The notes under the pieces: generated by a model
Databases searched by the model: none
The model's input: the letters and a program-made list of their open reading frames with translations, nothing else
Told to the model about the DNA's origin: nothing
Part shown: piece by piece, positions 63,460-64,000 of the stretch
How positions within the stretch are numbered: the stretch's first letter is position 1
Layout of the letters: the number at the start of each line of letters is the position of its first letter
Source of the DNA: Nilaparvata lugens
Lineage: Eukaryota; Arthropoda; Insecta; Hemiptera; Delphacidae
Direction: 5' to 3'
Length of the DNA stretch: 64,000 nucleotides
NCBI RefSeq assembly: GCF_014356525.2
Contig: NC_052505.1
Coordinates: forward strand, 19,633,318-19,697,317
Position numbers and translations under genes: made by a program

Positions 63460-64000
63460 CAATCACATCATAAGAGTCTATATTGATGACGTTGAAACTA
63501 TTCAAAATTATACATTTGGAACTTTCCCTTATTAATATTTTTGGAAGAACAGTTGTTGGCGTTGATTAAAAGTCAGAACTAACAAGTGATTTTACTTGAA
63601 GCTCCTAACAAATTGATGTATCAATTGGAAGAATAAATGAATTTATTATTATAAAATTATAATAAAATTTAAGTTCATTTTTTTATGAATAAATAGAGTT
63701 GGGCAACCGAAGCTAACACAGTTGGCTTTTCTTGCTCAAGTAAAACCCTGGTTCACGGTCATGGTATGAAGCTATATTTTTTCAATGATGTAAGGAACGC
63801 GCACTCATAAATTTATTTGTTTTCTTCCATGTTCGTTCATTAGATATTGATATATAGAGTGTCTCACGGAGGGTGTAACAAGGGGTGTTCACCTTAGATA
63901 TTTGCAGTTTTCGTTATTTCAGTATTGGAATTTTCTTAAGTTCATACGCATTCGAAATCTTTTAAAATGACGAATATCTCCCATTATTGAAAATATATTG
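63460..64000. other. Right edge, no feature recognised
   Basis: AT-rich sequence without a convincing exon. An upstream 5' UTR exon or promoter of dsf could lie here or beyond the window, but I see no clear signal. Confidence 0.4.

Overview
The window looks like nuclear DNA of an insect. It is AT-rich, its genes are split by long introns, and it is crowded with short non-autonomous DNA transposons, tRNA-derived SINEs, a non-LTR retrotransposon and tandem arrays. Both identified genes have clear insect counterparts. A hemipteran such as a planthopper is my guess from the style of the repeats; the sequence does not prove it.

Layout. From 296 to 1721 (+) lie the last two exons of a coiled-coil protein gene I do not recognise. 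From 3584 to 12408 (+) is a complete seven-exon gene for the CHORD-containing HSP90 co-chaperone (CHORDC1/morgana, 355 aa). From 12.6 to 18.1 kb is a convergent intergenic region full of hairpin transposons and a minisatellite. From 18165 to 63089 (-), and probably beyond the right edge, is the orphan nuclear receptor dissatisfaction (dsf, NR2E4). It has its start exon, two DNA-binding-domain exons, a glutamine- and proline-rich hinge exon, a second linker exon and three ligand-binding-domain exons. Its introns fill two thirds of the window. I could not find the piece that should encode the conserved segment just after the second zinc finger, and the hinge exon abuts a truncated transposon end.

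The dsf introns hold a frameshifted, 5'-truncated LINE with an intact reverse transcriptase ORF (40.8-43.7 kb), an RT relic (56.9-57.1 kb), satellite-like arrays of about 196 bp (30.2-31.1 kb), 182 bp (58.0-59.0 kb) and 86 bp (61.4-62.3 kb), and many inverted-repeat elements. One transposon family (terminal motif TAGTGAGGTCCACGTTATAA) is present about a dozen times. The most interesting local events are decayed partial duplications of the second zinc-finger exon on both sides of the real exon, and a tandem array that appears to have grown out of one arm of an inverted-repeat element.

The two identified genes are not known to work together. CHORDC1 is a housekeeping co-chaperone; dsf is a neuronal transcription factor. 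I found no bacterial-type operon, no CRISPR array and no convincing intact tRNA or rRNA gene. Exon boundaries come from reading frame, GT-AG sites and remembered family alignments, not from transcript data.
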